Source of the DNA: Heliocidaris tuberculata | Taxonomy: Eukaryota; Echinodermata; Echinoidea; Camarodonta; Echinometridae | Direction of reading: 5' to 3' | Length of the DNA stretch: 64,000 nucleotides | Assembly: GCA_025618425.1 (NCBI GenBank) | Contig: CM046849.1 | Span: 34,126,462 to 34,190,461 of the forward strand | Shown here: one piece after another, positions 39,701-46,140 of the stretch | How positions within the stretch are numbered: the stretch's first letter is position 1 | Layout of the letters: the number at the start of each line of letters is the position of its first letter | Notes under the pieces: generated by a model | The model's database searches: none | The model's input: only the letters and a program-made list of their open reading frames with translations | What the model was told of the DNA's origin: nothing | Program-made: the position numbers and the translations under genes

Positions 39701-42700
39701 ATCATAGTAGAAATGTCCCCTGAAAAAGATTTCTCTTCAAATGCCCTCATATTCAAAATATGACAAGAAATAGCTGAAGTTTTTGGGCTGAACATTCATG
39801 CCATATGTGTGTGCAGTCCCATATAGCCATTTCTTTGTGCAGTGCATGTACTTCTCTATGACATTGGATCAATTTCTTATCATTTTGACAATACCAAAAC
39901 CTCACAGTATACACCAATTCCTATGTAGCTATGATCAACCTTTCACAATGAAACTCATCTTTTATCTTTATAACTCCAGTCTAGTGTGGTTTAACTTTGT
40001 GGAGAAATTTAGATTGGACTTTCATTTTCAGTCAGTTTTAAGTAAACTCTGTTTTAACTTAAACTGGACTTTAAGTTAAACCAGAGTTCAGATTACGGGC
40101 CACTGAATACATTTTGGTTTTGGTATAATGTTCCCTTTTCCATAGGCCAAGCTCAGTTCAGTATCCAACAGGTTAAGATATATGAATGTCACATTGAGCA
40201 TCTTTCAGAGCATGCCTCTGAATTGTCCGCTTCAGACTGCCAGGATGGAATCTGTAATATTTTAGTTTCTATATCGGTTTTTACTTATACTTCATGTTCT
40301 GTTCTACCTCCTACTTTTTTCTGTCCTCTCCCTGCGGTCTACCTCATCTACCTTTCTTTGTGTCTGAAATCTATTTCTGTTCTCTATTCTCAAATTTCAA
40401 CACAGATTTTTGTCCATTTCTTTGCTTTTCAATTGTTCTTTTTATTGTCACTTTATGAATCTTTTAAAGCTTCTCATTGGCCATACAAACTCTCAAAAAC
40501 AATTTTTAATTTTGATTCTTATGTTGTCACTATTAACCATGATCGCAGGTATTAAGTGAATCCAGAACTCACATGGAAGATGAGCTTCGTAGGACACCTA
40601 TCAAGGCAAAAGATGAGAGTAAGATATCTTCATCATTCTTTTCATGCATGGTCTCTTCTGATTGTGTTTAAGGTAGTAAGTGGATTAGATAGACATGAAG
40701 GATTTTGCCATAGCTATTTGTTAGATTTCTTCCAGAGTCCCACTTCATACTTAACTGATTAGATTTCTATCTTTAACCAATGGGAATATATTCCTTTTGT
40801 CATGTTGATAACTTGTGACTGTCTAGGAACTAACTGTATCAAAACATCTTAAGGCAGACCCCTCCCACTACTAATAAACCTGTGGTAGGATATCCTGTCA
40901 AATTCAACCCACAAAGTCTTAAAATGAATCAGGTTTTTCTGTTAATATTACACCTGTAATGCCTGTTTACTACTAAATATTGTGTAAATTCATTGTATTG
41001 TTGTAAGAACAGAGTAAACCCTCAAGTCTCCTAAATTCTTTCTTCAGCCATATTCAAGGTTTACTGTGCAGACCACACCTACACCACACTACGTGTTACC
41101 ATGGATACCTCTGTGACGACCATCATCCAAACTGTATCAGAGAAGATGTGTCTAGGAAACGACCTGGTACTGTGTGAGGTCAAGTCATCAGGAGGTAAGT
41201 TTCAAACAATTCAGTTTTTAACAAAATAGGACTGAAAAGCTATAGACTTGTCTATTTCATAAGCTTGTTTAAATTTACTTGGTGTTCCTTTCCCCTTTCA
41301 CAAGAGAATGTGGATTGATTTCCATATTTAGAAAAAACCTGTTTTCCCTCCACATTTTTGCAACTAAGCCTGATTATATACCATAGAATATACTTTGCCT
41401 TGTAGACAATTACTTAAATAAGACTGAAGAAAAGATGGATAATTTGCATTAGTATATTATTATTTTTTTGACAATAATGATGCAACATTCAGTTAGATTT
41501 CCTAAATCTTTGTTACTTCATTCATATGAAATTTACCTTTATGTATATTTAAGAAAAGCATACATTGATTTTTTTCAGAGCGATTATCATTTCATCAGAA
41601 GGATGTATGCATAGCAACAAGTCTGAGTTGTAATGGAAGAATATTCATAGCCCCTAGGGATCACTTAGATGCCTTGGTAAGATTAAATGCTTAATATTTT
41701 ATATTCTTGTTGGATATTGTGTTATTCATGTATGCAATATACCATTTGTCATGATTATAAAGGTAATATATTATAATGAATTAAATGTTATAAACTATTC
41801 AGTGCAATTACAAAGCAACATCCATTTATAGGAGGCGCTATGGCTTAGTGGTAGAGCAGTGGTCTCGTAACTGGGAGGACTCGGGTTCGAAACCAAGTGG
41901 ATGCGCTAGTGCCCTCTGGTAAGGCATTAATCCTCATTACCAGGTCCGTTGGAGAGGACTTTAAGCCGTCGGTCCCCTGGTTGCTTACTTACAAGCATTC
42001 ACATGCTTTCTTTGCAGTCAGGTAAAATAAACCATCAACCTGTTCACCTGTTCAACCTGTTCAACATCGCCCCTTGCATCAGATATGGAACCAGCTAATA
42101 ACAGTATATAATCACTGAAGAAATGGGCTTTTTTTAAAGACTAGTGGAAAGCTAAATACATTGTAATTCTACAAATTAATATTTGAAAATATGGTTGGAT
42201 ACAAGCCCTTAGTATATGGTTAAAAATTTAGATCCATAACTTATGCCTTCCTCTTATATCCCATGATCTTCTTCACAGACACCGCTGCCTGAACAAGAAG
42301 GACCAAGCGAGGGCTCTGTCTCCTTTCTAGAGCCAACCAGCTCTCGAGAGCTAGCCTATCAGATGACCATGTATGACTGGCAACTATTTCTCTGTACCCA
42401 TGAGGTAGGATTATGAAAAGATTTCACTTCTACTACATATTATGCTCACTGCAGCCATTCACAAACTTAAAGAAACAACATGATGTAACATATATATAAC
42501 AATATTAACTCATCCATCTTGCTCGATCTCATTAGATGAATTGTACACAAACTGACAGACTGTTTGGAATTCATAATCAAACAGGGGAATCATTAAATAT
42601 AATGCTCAACAGATGATCGATGTAAGAGTGCTTTACATTACATCAGAGTTTAGGGGAAGATTTGAGTGTTTTAAGGGCTATACATTCAGTTCAATTCAAG

Positions 42701-44669
42701 ACTTTATTTCAGACTCAACTGCACAGAGCAGAGGTCCATAGAACAAGATAAAAAAAATACTAATAAATATAGAAAAGAGAATACATTCACTGAATACATA
42801 AACTAGACGTCTACATGTACAACAGAGAACAGAAAGAAAGAGAGAGAAAGAGATAGAGAGAAAAAAACTCAATTGCACTTGAATATAATAGGCTATATAC
42901 ATGATATACAAAAAGAATATTTCGTGGCTTAGCGAGATAAAATGGTCCGGAACAAATGAAAGGGTTTAACTCATAGCCCGCTATTGTCGACCACTATCAC
43001 TTCCGGGTTCTCGCTTCTGTCGACGATCGTCGAGAGAAATCACGTACAAAAGATATAGCCTTTGAAATAATCCAGCAACCATGGGTTTCATAATGCACAG
43101 GGCAAAGAGTTAAAGATGATTTCATTTCAATACACAGGTATTCTGATTGCATTCATGTGTCATTCAGGTATGAAACGATGTTATAATATTGTAATCATAA
43201 TGACTACAAAAACAACTGTAATATTTGTATAGCACAAATAACTTAAGTCAAGTGCTTGAAATCATTACCTTAGATGCGTAAGATATAACAAAAATATTAT
43301 TTGTTAATTTGGTTGGTATTCAACATATAACCCTTTAATTTGTATGCTATCTTCAAGATAATTTTGATTAAATTTCATGGAATTGTGTTTTAAATGAAAA
43401 CTAAATGGGTTGATACCTTTCTAAAAGAGTAAAGAAAATGAATATGATTTCTAATAAATGTTTTTGTTTTGTATATTTTGTTCACATTAATAAGTGTGAG
43501 TTCATCTACCATACATTTGGAAGACACAAATACCGGCGAATCACAGCTAATCTAGACGTCTTCCTACGCCGGTTTAATGAAGTGCAGTCATGGGTTGTGA
43601 CAGAGTTATGTCTTACATCAAACATCAGCAAACGTGTTCATCTTCTCAAGAAATTCATCAAAATAGCTGCTCAGTAAGGGAGTTTTCAATATTTTTCCCT
43701 TTAAAAGGAGAAAATTAAGCTTATGTTGAAAAAGAATTGCTTCATTGTCCCCTGTGAGTTTAAAACACTTCATTTGGTTTTTATTGTTTCTTATTCAAAC
43801 CGAGAATAGAGTGAATTAACCTCTTTATTAAAAAACACTCTTTCTGTTTTCCTTCACCAGACGGTATATGAAGGTTTAAATTGTAGATTAATTTTCTGAC
43901 TTGTTTCAAAGTCCATTATTGATGCTGATCTAATCATTCTTAACCCATAGACTACGGGAACTGGGTGGCTCCTGTCTTAAGCCTATGAGAGTTACATAAC
44001 TCAGTAGTCAATGGGTTAGTTGTTCCATTGTCTTAATTGGAATGTTGAACTTGGTTTCACATACATGTATTAACAATTCAAGTTTAATTTTACTGAGGCA
44101 TACAAAAATTGTGATAATATCTATGACCCTTTGACATGATTATTAGGATATGTTTGATGATACAAGATGGCATAAGTGTGATGTATCTTTTCCTTTGTTG
44201 TCCTTTTAGTTGTAAAGAATATCAGAATATGAACTCCTTCTTTGCTATCATCATGGGACTGAGTCACATGAGTGTGAGCAGACTAGCACAGACATGGGAG
44301 GTATGTATCAATCTCTCCCCTTCCCCTCCTCTTACTCTCCACCACCCCGTTCTCTCTCCAGCCTCTAGCTGTCCCCTCCCCTCCCCATAGCTCTCCTGAC
44401 CCCATCCCCCTCTCTCTCTCTTTCTCTCTCTCACTGTTTTTCCTTCTTTCTATTTAAATATTCTCAAGTTATGTTTCTTCCTCTTTCTTCTTCTGTCTCT
44501 CTATACAAGTATTTCTTTTGTCATTTTTTGTTACTAAAATTGGATCAAGAATCAAGAATAACCTTATCTACTACACATGTAGCTCAACCATCATAATTAA
44601 GTCAAGAAAATCAATTATAGCTAACATGCTTTATCTAAGCAAAGATCATTCTGATTGTTTCTCTCTCTA

Positions 44670-44704
<35 letters not shown>

Positions 44705-46140
44705 AGAAGCTTCCTAACAAGTTGAAGCGAGTCTTCTCAGACTTTGAGGCTCTGATGGATCCATCCAGGAACCATCGTGTGTACCGCCTAGCTCTCTCAA
44801 AGATGAGACCTCCTATTATACCGTTCATGCCTCTACTTATTAAAGACATGCTCTTCACCCATGAGGGAAACAAGACTTACTTTGAAGGTCTTGTCAACTT
44901 TGAGAAAATGGTAACTGGCATACTAGAATCAATTTTCTGATTAAACAATAAACTTTATTTACATGTAGTTTATGAAACCTTTATCTTCTAACCTCAGCAA
45001 GTTTTATTATGCCAAAGTCTCACAAGTAATCAATTTTAACTGGTCGTTGGAAAATTGTCGTAATCAGCTCTACCGATCAGATTAATTTGCATAATGTTTG
45101 AATTACTTTCCCTGGTCCATATACAAATGGAGATAAAATAATGTCAGATTTACCCGTTGACTACAAAATTTTATCATTGCCCTCATCTAGCTTATTACTG
45201 GATCTTTCCTGTTCTTGTAGGAAATGGGTTGATATAACTCTTTTCACTATGAAATGAAAGAATTACTCGGCAAAGGATAATATGAAAGGAGTTTTGATAT
45301 ACATGTACATGGCATTGTCCATTTTTAGACCTACTGAGTTCATGATCAGTCATTGAATACCTGGATTTCTTTTTAAAGAATTGTATAAAGAAAGAAAAGA
45401 TCTAGAGATCACAATTCAATCTTCTTTTATGTGTAGAACAAGTGGATTTGTTTTGTATTGAAATTACAACATTCTTTCAAGAAGATCTTACCAGAAATTG
45501 TTATAGTTCTTATATTCACTAATTACATGGGAATTGAAGTTTTATATCAATTTGCTAATGATGGATTTTTTGAAATTTTCAAATTTCTAATTGTTCACAG
45601 CATCTAGTAGCATCTATAATGCGGGTTGTCAAGTACTGTCGGAGTGAGAACTTCAAACTAGACTCACCTCCAGCTGTCAAGAATGTCAAAGAGATTGTTA
45701 GTTATGTCAGGTAAGAAATTAAAATGAATATAAACCATTCTAGATTAATATAAAGCATACTCAGTGCAATCATTGAAGGCAAACCATGAGTATGAGTAGG
45801 AAAACATGTTCACTGAAGACATTTAACGATGTTCCACAAGGTATATCCTTTCATGCAGTTTCATATGAAGAGTTCTGTTTATGTAGTTAATACATACAAA
45901 TTTTTAAAAAGATGAATTTCAATAGAAGTCATTGCATCCCATGAATCCATCAATACATTTTAAAATTCATTCTGGAAAGGGAAAGAGGAACAGAATAGGA
46001 TGATGTTAGGAAAAAAGGAACAATTTTGAAGATTTTCTGTAATGCTCTTTTTCACCTTCTATTCCAGGAATCTTCAAGTGATTGATAACACCAAGCGGTT
46101 AATGCAGCTATCATACAACCTGGAGCCTCCAAAAACGTAA
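8594..46140 (+). CDS. RAPGEF4: EPAC2-type cAMP-regulated Rap guanine nucleotide exchange factor (gene span, 20 exons, 5' partial)
   Basis: Twenty phase-consistent exons encode about 892 residues ending in a stop. Domains in order, by partial-protein residue: Ser/Pro/Arg-rich linker 1-76; DEP about 77-175 ([25 protein letters not shown]); cAMP-binding domain B about 230-360 (phosphate cassette [16 protein letters not shown]); REM about 385-525; Ras-association about 550-640 ([15 protein letters not shown]); CDC25 homology about 645-885 ([44 protein letters not shown]). Known for the family: cAMP binding releases the regulatory lobe, so the CDC25 domain loads GTP on Rap1/Rap2; DEP targets membranes. 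Linker-DEP sequence (IVKVPSDK before the DEP) and Lys in the cassette fit EPAC2 rather than EPAC1. Human EPAC2 is about 1,011 residues; the N-terminal cAMP domain A is missing here and probably lies upstream. No promoter is identified. A single pro-ortholog of RAPGEF3/4 is the main alternative name. Confidence 0.95.
8722..8807. repeat. 43-nt tandem duplication next to an EPAC exon
   Basis: Two adjacent copies starting AATATAGGCCTTC, period 43, a few mismatches. It begins 40 nt downstream of the exon end at 8681. Confidence 0.9.
8888..9042. repeat. GA-rich low-complexity stretch
   Basis: Purine-rich (GAGA, GGGAGAGAGAG) with scattered interruptions; intronic. Confidence 0.85.
9607..10442. mobile_element. 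candidate DNA element with 16-nt perfect terminal inverted repeats
   Basis: TGTAATGTCACCAGTC at 9607-9622 has its exact complement at 10427-10442. The interior is unusually GC-rich for this window near 10200-10330 and holds a small hairpin (CCTTCGCA ... TGCGAAGG). No clear target-site duplication and no transposase, so the call rests on the termini. Confidence 0.55.
11612..11793. mobile_element. TTAACCCA small palindromic element with nested MITE
   Basis: Outer ends are TTAACCCA and its near complement TGGGTTAA. The right part is the reverse complement of the element at 43940-44018 (CAGGAGCCACTCAGTTCTTG). A second element (11620-11738) appears inserted in it. Confidence 0.7.
11620..11738. 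mobile_element. MITE with GTTTCAT/ATGAAAC ends, nested
   Basis: Ends GGGGCGTTTCATCAAG and CTTTATGAAACAGGGCCC are imperfect inverse complements, with a central AGCCAATCAGA. The element at 27729-27879 has the same plan. Confidence 0.6.
12053..12126 (+). CDS. RAPGEF4: EPAC exon: Ser/Arg-rich linker
   Basis: Acceptor ctatag, donor CCTCAG/gtcagt. Begins in phase 1 (completing a Glu codon with the previous exon) and ends in phase 0. It encodes [20 protein letters not shown] followed by PSPQ. The RSRRSSRKS stretch is rich in basophilic-kinase-type sites (RRSS, RKS), so phosphorylation is plausible but unproven. No homology to a folded domain is seen. Confidence 0.75.
12406..12919. mobile_element. 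about 514-nt MITE related to the TTAA family
   Basis: Ends TTGAAGGGGAAA and TTTCCCTTCAA, with arms of about 150 nt each that are inverse complements with mismatches (for example AAGAAAGTTATG and CATAACTTTCTT). Length and terminal sequence resemble the elements at 39028 and 58755, but it is diverged. Confidence 0.8.
14254..14306. repeat. small palindromic repeat, GAGCCAGAAGGGC family
   Basis: GAGTCAGAAGGGC at the left and GTTCTTTTGGCTC at the right form imperfect inverted ends of a 53-nt unit. Confidence 0.55.
15277..15295. repeat. G19 homopolymer tract
   Basis: Nineteen consecutive G after a GAGAGAG stretch; the longest of about a dozen G/C tracts in the window. Confidence 0.95.
17290..17520. 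repeat. CT-rich low-complexity stretch
   Basis: Pyrimidine-rich on the + strand with CTCTCT runs and TTTC. Open frames here are compositional. Confidence 0.9.
18181..18211. repeat. C11-loop-G9 hairpin
   Basis: Eleven C, nine T, GA, then nine G. The C and G runs can pair into a G:C-only stem with a T-rich loop. Confidence 0.85.
19245..19899. mobile_element. 655-nt MITE with 32-nt perfect TIRs and AAAT target duplication
   Basis: The left end (GTGACCCTCCACCACAAAAC onward, 19245-19276) and right end (19868-19899) are perfect inverse complements over 32 nt. AAAT flanks both sides (19241-19244 and 19900-19903). The interior is AT-rich with no transposase frame. The superfamily is not identified. 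Confidence 0.9.
20069..20134 (+). CDS. RAPGEF4: EPAC exon: linker before DEP
   Basis: Exactly 22 codons, phase 0 to phase 0, acceptor ttacag and donor AAG/gtaaca. The end [10 protein letters not shown] leads into VPSDK of the next exon. Together these match the EPAC2 stretch just before DEP, where vertebrates have ITK-VPSEK. Confidence 0.85.
20677..20733. repeat. small palindromic repeat, GAGCCAGAAGGGC family
   Basis: GAGCCAGAAGGGCATTAAC at the left and GTTAACACCATTCTGCCTC at the right; about 57 nt. Confidence 0.7.
20740..22464. other. EPAC intron, no gene seen
   Basis: AT-rich DNA with a G14 tract at 21942-21955. One exon-like open segment at 21811 was considered and rejected on phase. Confidence 0.6.
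22465..22879. mobile_element. TTAACCCTTTC MITE, full-length copy
   Basis: Ends TTAACCCTTTCAAGACAATT and its partner ending CAGGACAG... complement (CCTGAAAGGGTTAA) form TIRs bounded by TTAA. The element at 35425-35653 is an inverted, internally deleted relative. Confidence 0.85.
23720..23777. repeat. small palindromic repeat, GAGCCAGAAGGGC family
   Basis: GGAGCCAGAAAGGTGTTAAC at the left, GTTAAAGCCCTTCTAGCTCC at the right; 58 nt. Confidence 0.7.
24530..24940. repeat. GA-rich low-complexity stretch
   Basis: Purine-rich on the + strand with (GA)n at 24630-24685. The minus-strand Ser/Leu/Phe-rich open frame across it is compositional. Confidence 0.9.
25951..26185 (+). CDS. RAPGEF4: EPAC exon: DEP domain
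   Basis: Acceptor accctag, donor GAAG/gtttga; 235 nt, phase 0 start, one base left over. It carries most of the DEP domain: [18 protein letters not shown], then [27 protein letters not shown]. The residues agree closely with vertebrate EPAC2. DEP binds phosphatidic acid and membranes in vertebrate EPACs. Confidence 0.96.
26849..27023 (+). CDS. RAPGEF4: EPAC exon: end of DEP and interdomain helices
   Basis: Phase fixes the start at 26849 (after tagag), because the G left by the previous exon plus AG gives Glu, then [12 protein letters not shown] as in the EPAC DEP C-terminus. It continues through [20 protein letters not shown] to LRKP, the helix that precedes cAMP domain B. Donor ACC/gtgagt leaves two bases. 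A small palindromic repeat begins only 27 nt after the donor. Confidence 0.95.
27050..27107. repeat. small palindromic repeat, GAGCCAGAAGGGC family
   Basis: GAGCCAGAAGAGCATTAAC at the left and CCCCCTTTTGACTCTC at the right. It starts 27 nt after the EPAC donor at 27024. Confidence 0.6.
27156..27528. mobile_element. 373-nt TTAA-bounded MITE
   Basis: TTAAAGTGTACCAATCACC at the left and GGTGATTGGTACCCTTTAA at the right are inverse complements with one mismatch. The interior is CpG-rich near 27290-27365, unlike the flanks. Confidence 0.88.
27729..27879. mobile_element. 150-nt palindromic MITE
   Basis: GGGCCCTATTGCATAAAAAG at the left and CTCTTTATGCAAGCAGGCCC at the right are imperfect inverse complements, with inner arms built on TTGCGTTTAAT and a central AACCAATCAGGA. 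Same plan as 11620-11738. Confidence 0.85.
28420..28500. repeat. TTAACC small palindromic element
   Basis: TTAACCTATTC at the left and AACAGGTTAA at the right. The right half (reverse complement: CTGTTGCCTACTGGAACC) matches the elements at 11612 and 43940. Confidence 0.6.
29546..29775. repeat. trinucleotide repeats (ATC)n, (CTT/TCC)n, (ATC)n
   Basis: A long ATC run at 29548-29597, a pyrimidine-rich CTT/TCC stretch about 29680-29735, then another ATC run to about 29775. Open frames here are compositional poly-Ser/His/Pro. Confidence 0.93.
30663..30718. repeat. (CT)n microsatellite
   Basis: About 56 nt of uninterrupted CT. Confidence 0.98.
34351..34496 (+). CDS. RAPGEF4: EPAC exon: start of cAMP-binding domain B
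   Basis: Acceptor tctctcag, donor GTCT/gtaagt. Encodes [20 protein letters not shown], nearly identical to vertebrate EPAC2, then the Leu-rich helix before the beta barrel. The preceding intron is the longest in the gene (27024-34350). Confidence 0.97.
34840..35063 (+). CDS. RAPGEF4: EPAC exon: cAMP-binding domain B with phosphate-binding cassette
   Basis: Acceptor ctccccag, donor AGG/gtcagt. Encodes the beta barrel ([20 protein letters not shown]) and the phosphate-binding cassette [17 protein letters not shown]. The Arg of APRAA is the residue that contacts the cyclic phosphate. The position that is Glu in PKA (FGELAL) is Lys here. EPAC2 also has Lys and EPAC1 has Gln, so this is an EPAC2-type pocket. 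Confidence 0.98.
35425..35653. mobile_element. TTAACCCTTTC MITE, deleted inverted copy
   Basis: TTAACCCTTTCAGGGCAGG at the left and TTGTCTTGAAAGGGTTAA at the right, bounded by TTAA. The sequence is the reverse complement of both ends of the 22465-22879 element with the middle missing. Confidence 0.87.
35891..36009 (+). CDS. RAPGEF4: EPAC exon: hinge helix after cAMP domain B
   Basis: Acceptor atttgcag, donor CG/gtgaga. Encodes [20 protein letters not shown], the hinge/switchboard region that moves on cAMP binding in EPACs. A lineage-specific Asn/His-rich linker (SNNNKHHH) follows, longer in low-complexity residues than the vertebrate linker. Confidence 0.96.
36654..36815 (+). CDS. RAPGEF4: EPAC exon: REM domain, first part (ends at a U12-type donor)
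   Basis: Acceptor cctgtag. Encodes [19 protein letters not shown], then [20 protein letters not shown] and ALLQ, the start of the Ras exchanger motif. There is no GT donor in a usable place. The frame is kept only by ending at CA/ATATCCTTT, a U12-type AT donor; joined to C at 37496 it gives QHYHSE, matching AHYHA of vertebrate EPAC2. Confidence 0.93.
36816..37495 (+). other. RAPGEF4: U12-type AT-AC intron of EPAC
   Basis: The intron begins ATATCCTTT (exact U12 AT-AC donor consensus) and ends AC. Its branch site TTCCTTGAC at 37476-37484 matches TTCCTTRAC, with the branch A 12 nt before the intron end. Reading frame and homology independently fix both ends. It would be spliced by the minor spliceosome. 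A CT microsatellite lies near 36858, and degenerate repeats of the branch region occur at 37220-37490. Confidence 0.93.
37496..37649 (+). CDS. RAPGEF4: EPAC exon: REM domain, middle part
   Basis: Starts after the AC end of the U12-type intron and ends CTTAGAG/gtaata in phase 0. Encodes [37 protein letters not shown] and the following QTIMQFLE. The NNKRRV..LV..W pattern is the conserved REM helix that packs on the catalytic domain. Confidence 0.96.
38168..38305 (+). CDS. RAPGEF4: EPAC exon: REM domain, last part
   Basis: Acceptor ccatgtag. Encodes [20 protein letters not shown], then the amphipathic [13 protein letters not shown]. Two in-frame donors lie 12 nt apart: CAG/gtacag (exon end 38293) and CAG/gtgaga (exon end 38305). 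The second is closer to consensus, so I use it; the alternative would omit VQTQ. Confidence 0.9.
39028..39532. mobile_element. 505-nt TTAA MITE, copy 1 (nested)
   Basis: Begins TTAAAGGGAAAGTTCACTC and ends GGGTGAACTTCCCCTTTAA, with long inverted arms containing GTGACGTCACATGCGAGCAG. Copy 2 at 58755-59260 is nearly identical over its full length. Confidence 0.93.
39620..39972. mobile_element. about 355-nt TTAA MITE, copy 1 (nested)
   Basis: Begins TTAAAGGGAAAGTTGAGTTC; the right end (TTTTATCTTTA) has decayed. Homologous throughout to 57933-58312 and, inverted, to 60790-61179. Confidence 0.88.
40549..40618 (+). CDS. RAPGEF4: EPAC exon: linker before the Ras-association domain
   Basis: Acceptor gatcgcag, donor GAGA/gtaaga. 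Encodes [20 protein letters not shown], aligning with the VLLQQF...RQPIRG linker of vertebrate EPAC2. Short, but phases on both sides agree with neighbours. Confidence 0.88.
41048..41194 (+). CDS. RAPGEF4: EPAC exon: Ras-association domain, first part
   Basis: Acceptor ttcttcag, donor GGAG/gtaagt. Encodes [20 protein letters not shown] followed by [20 protein letters not shown] and LCEVKSSG. This ubiquitin-fold region matches the EPAC2 Ras-association domain, which in mammals binds Ras-GTP and recruits EPAC2 to the plasma membrane. Confidence 0.96.
41579..41676 (+). CDS. RAPGEF4: EPAC exon: Ras-association domain, second part
   Basis: Acceptor ttttttcag, donor TTG/gtaaga. Encodes [20 protein letters not shown] then [13 protein letters not shown], matching the EPAC2 segment NGRLFACPREQFDSL. 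Phase 1 to phase 0. Confidence 0.95.
41831..42050 (+). mobile_element. tRNA-derived SINE (tRNA-Thr-like head)
   Basis: The head GGCGCTATGGCTTAGTGG onward has an A box, an anticodon-loop-like CTCGTAA (CGT, Thr) and B box GGTTCGAAACC. The body has CTCTGGTAAGGCATTAATCC, similar to the body of the 4858 SINE. It lies in an EPAC intron. Confidence 0.85.
42279..42404 (+). CDS. RAPGEF4: EPAC exon: start of the CDC25-homology domain
   Basis: Acceptor cttcacag, donor GAG/gtagga, 42 codons. Encodes TPLPEQEGP, a variable Ser-rich stretch, and [19 protein letters not shown], the first catalytic-domain helix that in RasGEFs reads (A/E)xQ(L/M)TxxDxxLF. Confidence 0.97.
42966..43113. mobile_element. 148-nt TTAA-bounded MITE
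   Basis: TTAACTCATAGCCCGC at the left and GGGCAAAGAGTTAA at the right are imperfect inverse complements bounded by TTAA. The interior is CpG-rich (GTCGACGATCGTCGAG). Confidence 0.65.
43495..43673 (+). CDS. RAPGEF4: EPAC exon: CDC25-homology domain
   Basis: Acceptor attaataag is weak (A before AG) but has a T-rich tract, and frame and homology demand it. Encodes [38 protein letters not shown], and [14 protein letters not shown]. Donor CA/gtaagg leaves two bases. The FNEVQ..V...I/L segment is the conserved Rap-contacting region. Confidence 0.96.
43940..44018. repeat. TTAACCCA small palindromic element
   Basis: TTAACCCATAGACTACGGG at the left and AGTAGTCAATGGGTTA at the right; 79 nt. Body GGAACTGGGTGGCTCCTGTC matches the 11612 element on the opposite strand. 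Confidence 0.75.
44210..44300 (+). CDS. RAPGEF4: EPAC exon: CDC25-homology domain
   Basis: Acceptor ccttttag, donor GAG/gtatgt. Encodes [20 protein letters not shown] then [20 protein letters not shown] is among the most conserved motifs of CDC25 domains and forms the core under the catalytic hairpin. Confidence 0.97.
44659..44700. repeat. (CT)n microsatellite serving as polypyrimidine tract
   Basis: A CT run with one TATAT interruption ends 7 nt before the exon at 44707 (followed by gtgcag), so it occupies the position of the splice-acceptor pyrimidine tract. Confidence 0.92.
44707..44910 (+). CDS. RAPGEF4: EPAC exon: catalytic helical hairpin region
   Basis: Acceptor gtgcag after a long CT microsatellite, donor ATG/gtaact; 68 codons. 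Encodes [60 protein letters not shown]. The PPxIPFxPLLxKDMxFxHEGN pattern contains the hairpin that opens the Rap nucleotide site. Confidence 0.98.
45601..45710 (+). CDS. RAPGEF4: EPAC exon: end of CDC25-homology domain
   Basis: Acceptor gttcacag, donor CAG/gtaaga. Encodes [20 protein letters not shown] and the following [13 protein letters not shown]. Vertebrate EPAC2 has MIANTARTVRYYRSQPF at this place, so the exon is somewhat more divergent but clearly homologous. Confidence 0.95.
46068..46140 (+). CDS. RAPGEF4: EPAC last coding exon with stop
   Basis: Acceptor attccag. Encodes [20 protein letters not shown] followed by PKT and TAA at 46138-46140, matching the vertebrate end VIDN...LEPRRP. 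A possible GT donor (gtaatg, 46137) overlaps the last codon and stop, but no in-phase downstream exon was seen. No AATAAA signal was noticed in the following 1.2 kb. Confidence 0.92.

Larger units (their letters stand above)
39002..40100. mobile_element. outer inverted-repeat element carrying two nested MITEs
   Basis: GCCCGTATTCTGAACTCCAG at the left and its imperfect complement at the right (CAGAGTTCAGATTACGGGC). Related GTTTAA/TTAAAC words recur at the internal junctions. Two separate TTAA elements (39028-39532 and 39620-39972) sit inside, so this host is older than its guests. It lies in the intron between exons 38305 and 40549. Confidence 0.8.

Noticed and set aside
41831..41915. Functional tRNA-Thr gene
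   Set aside because: The stems are mismatched and the head continues into a SINE body; it lies inside an EPAC intron.
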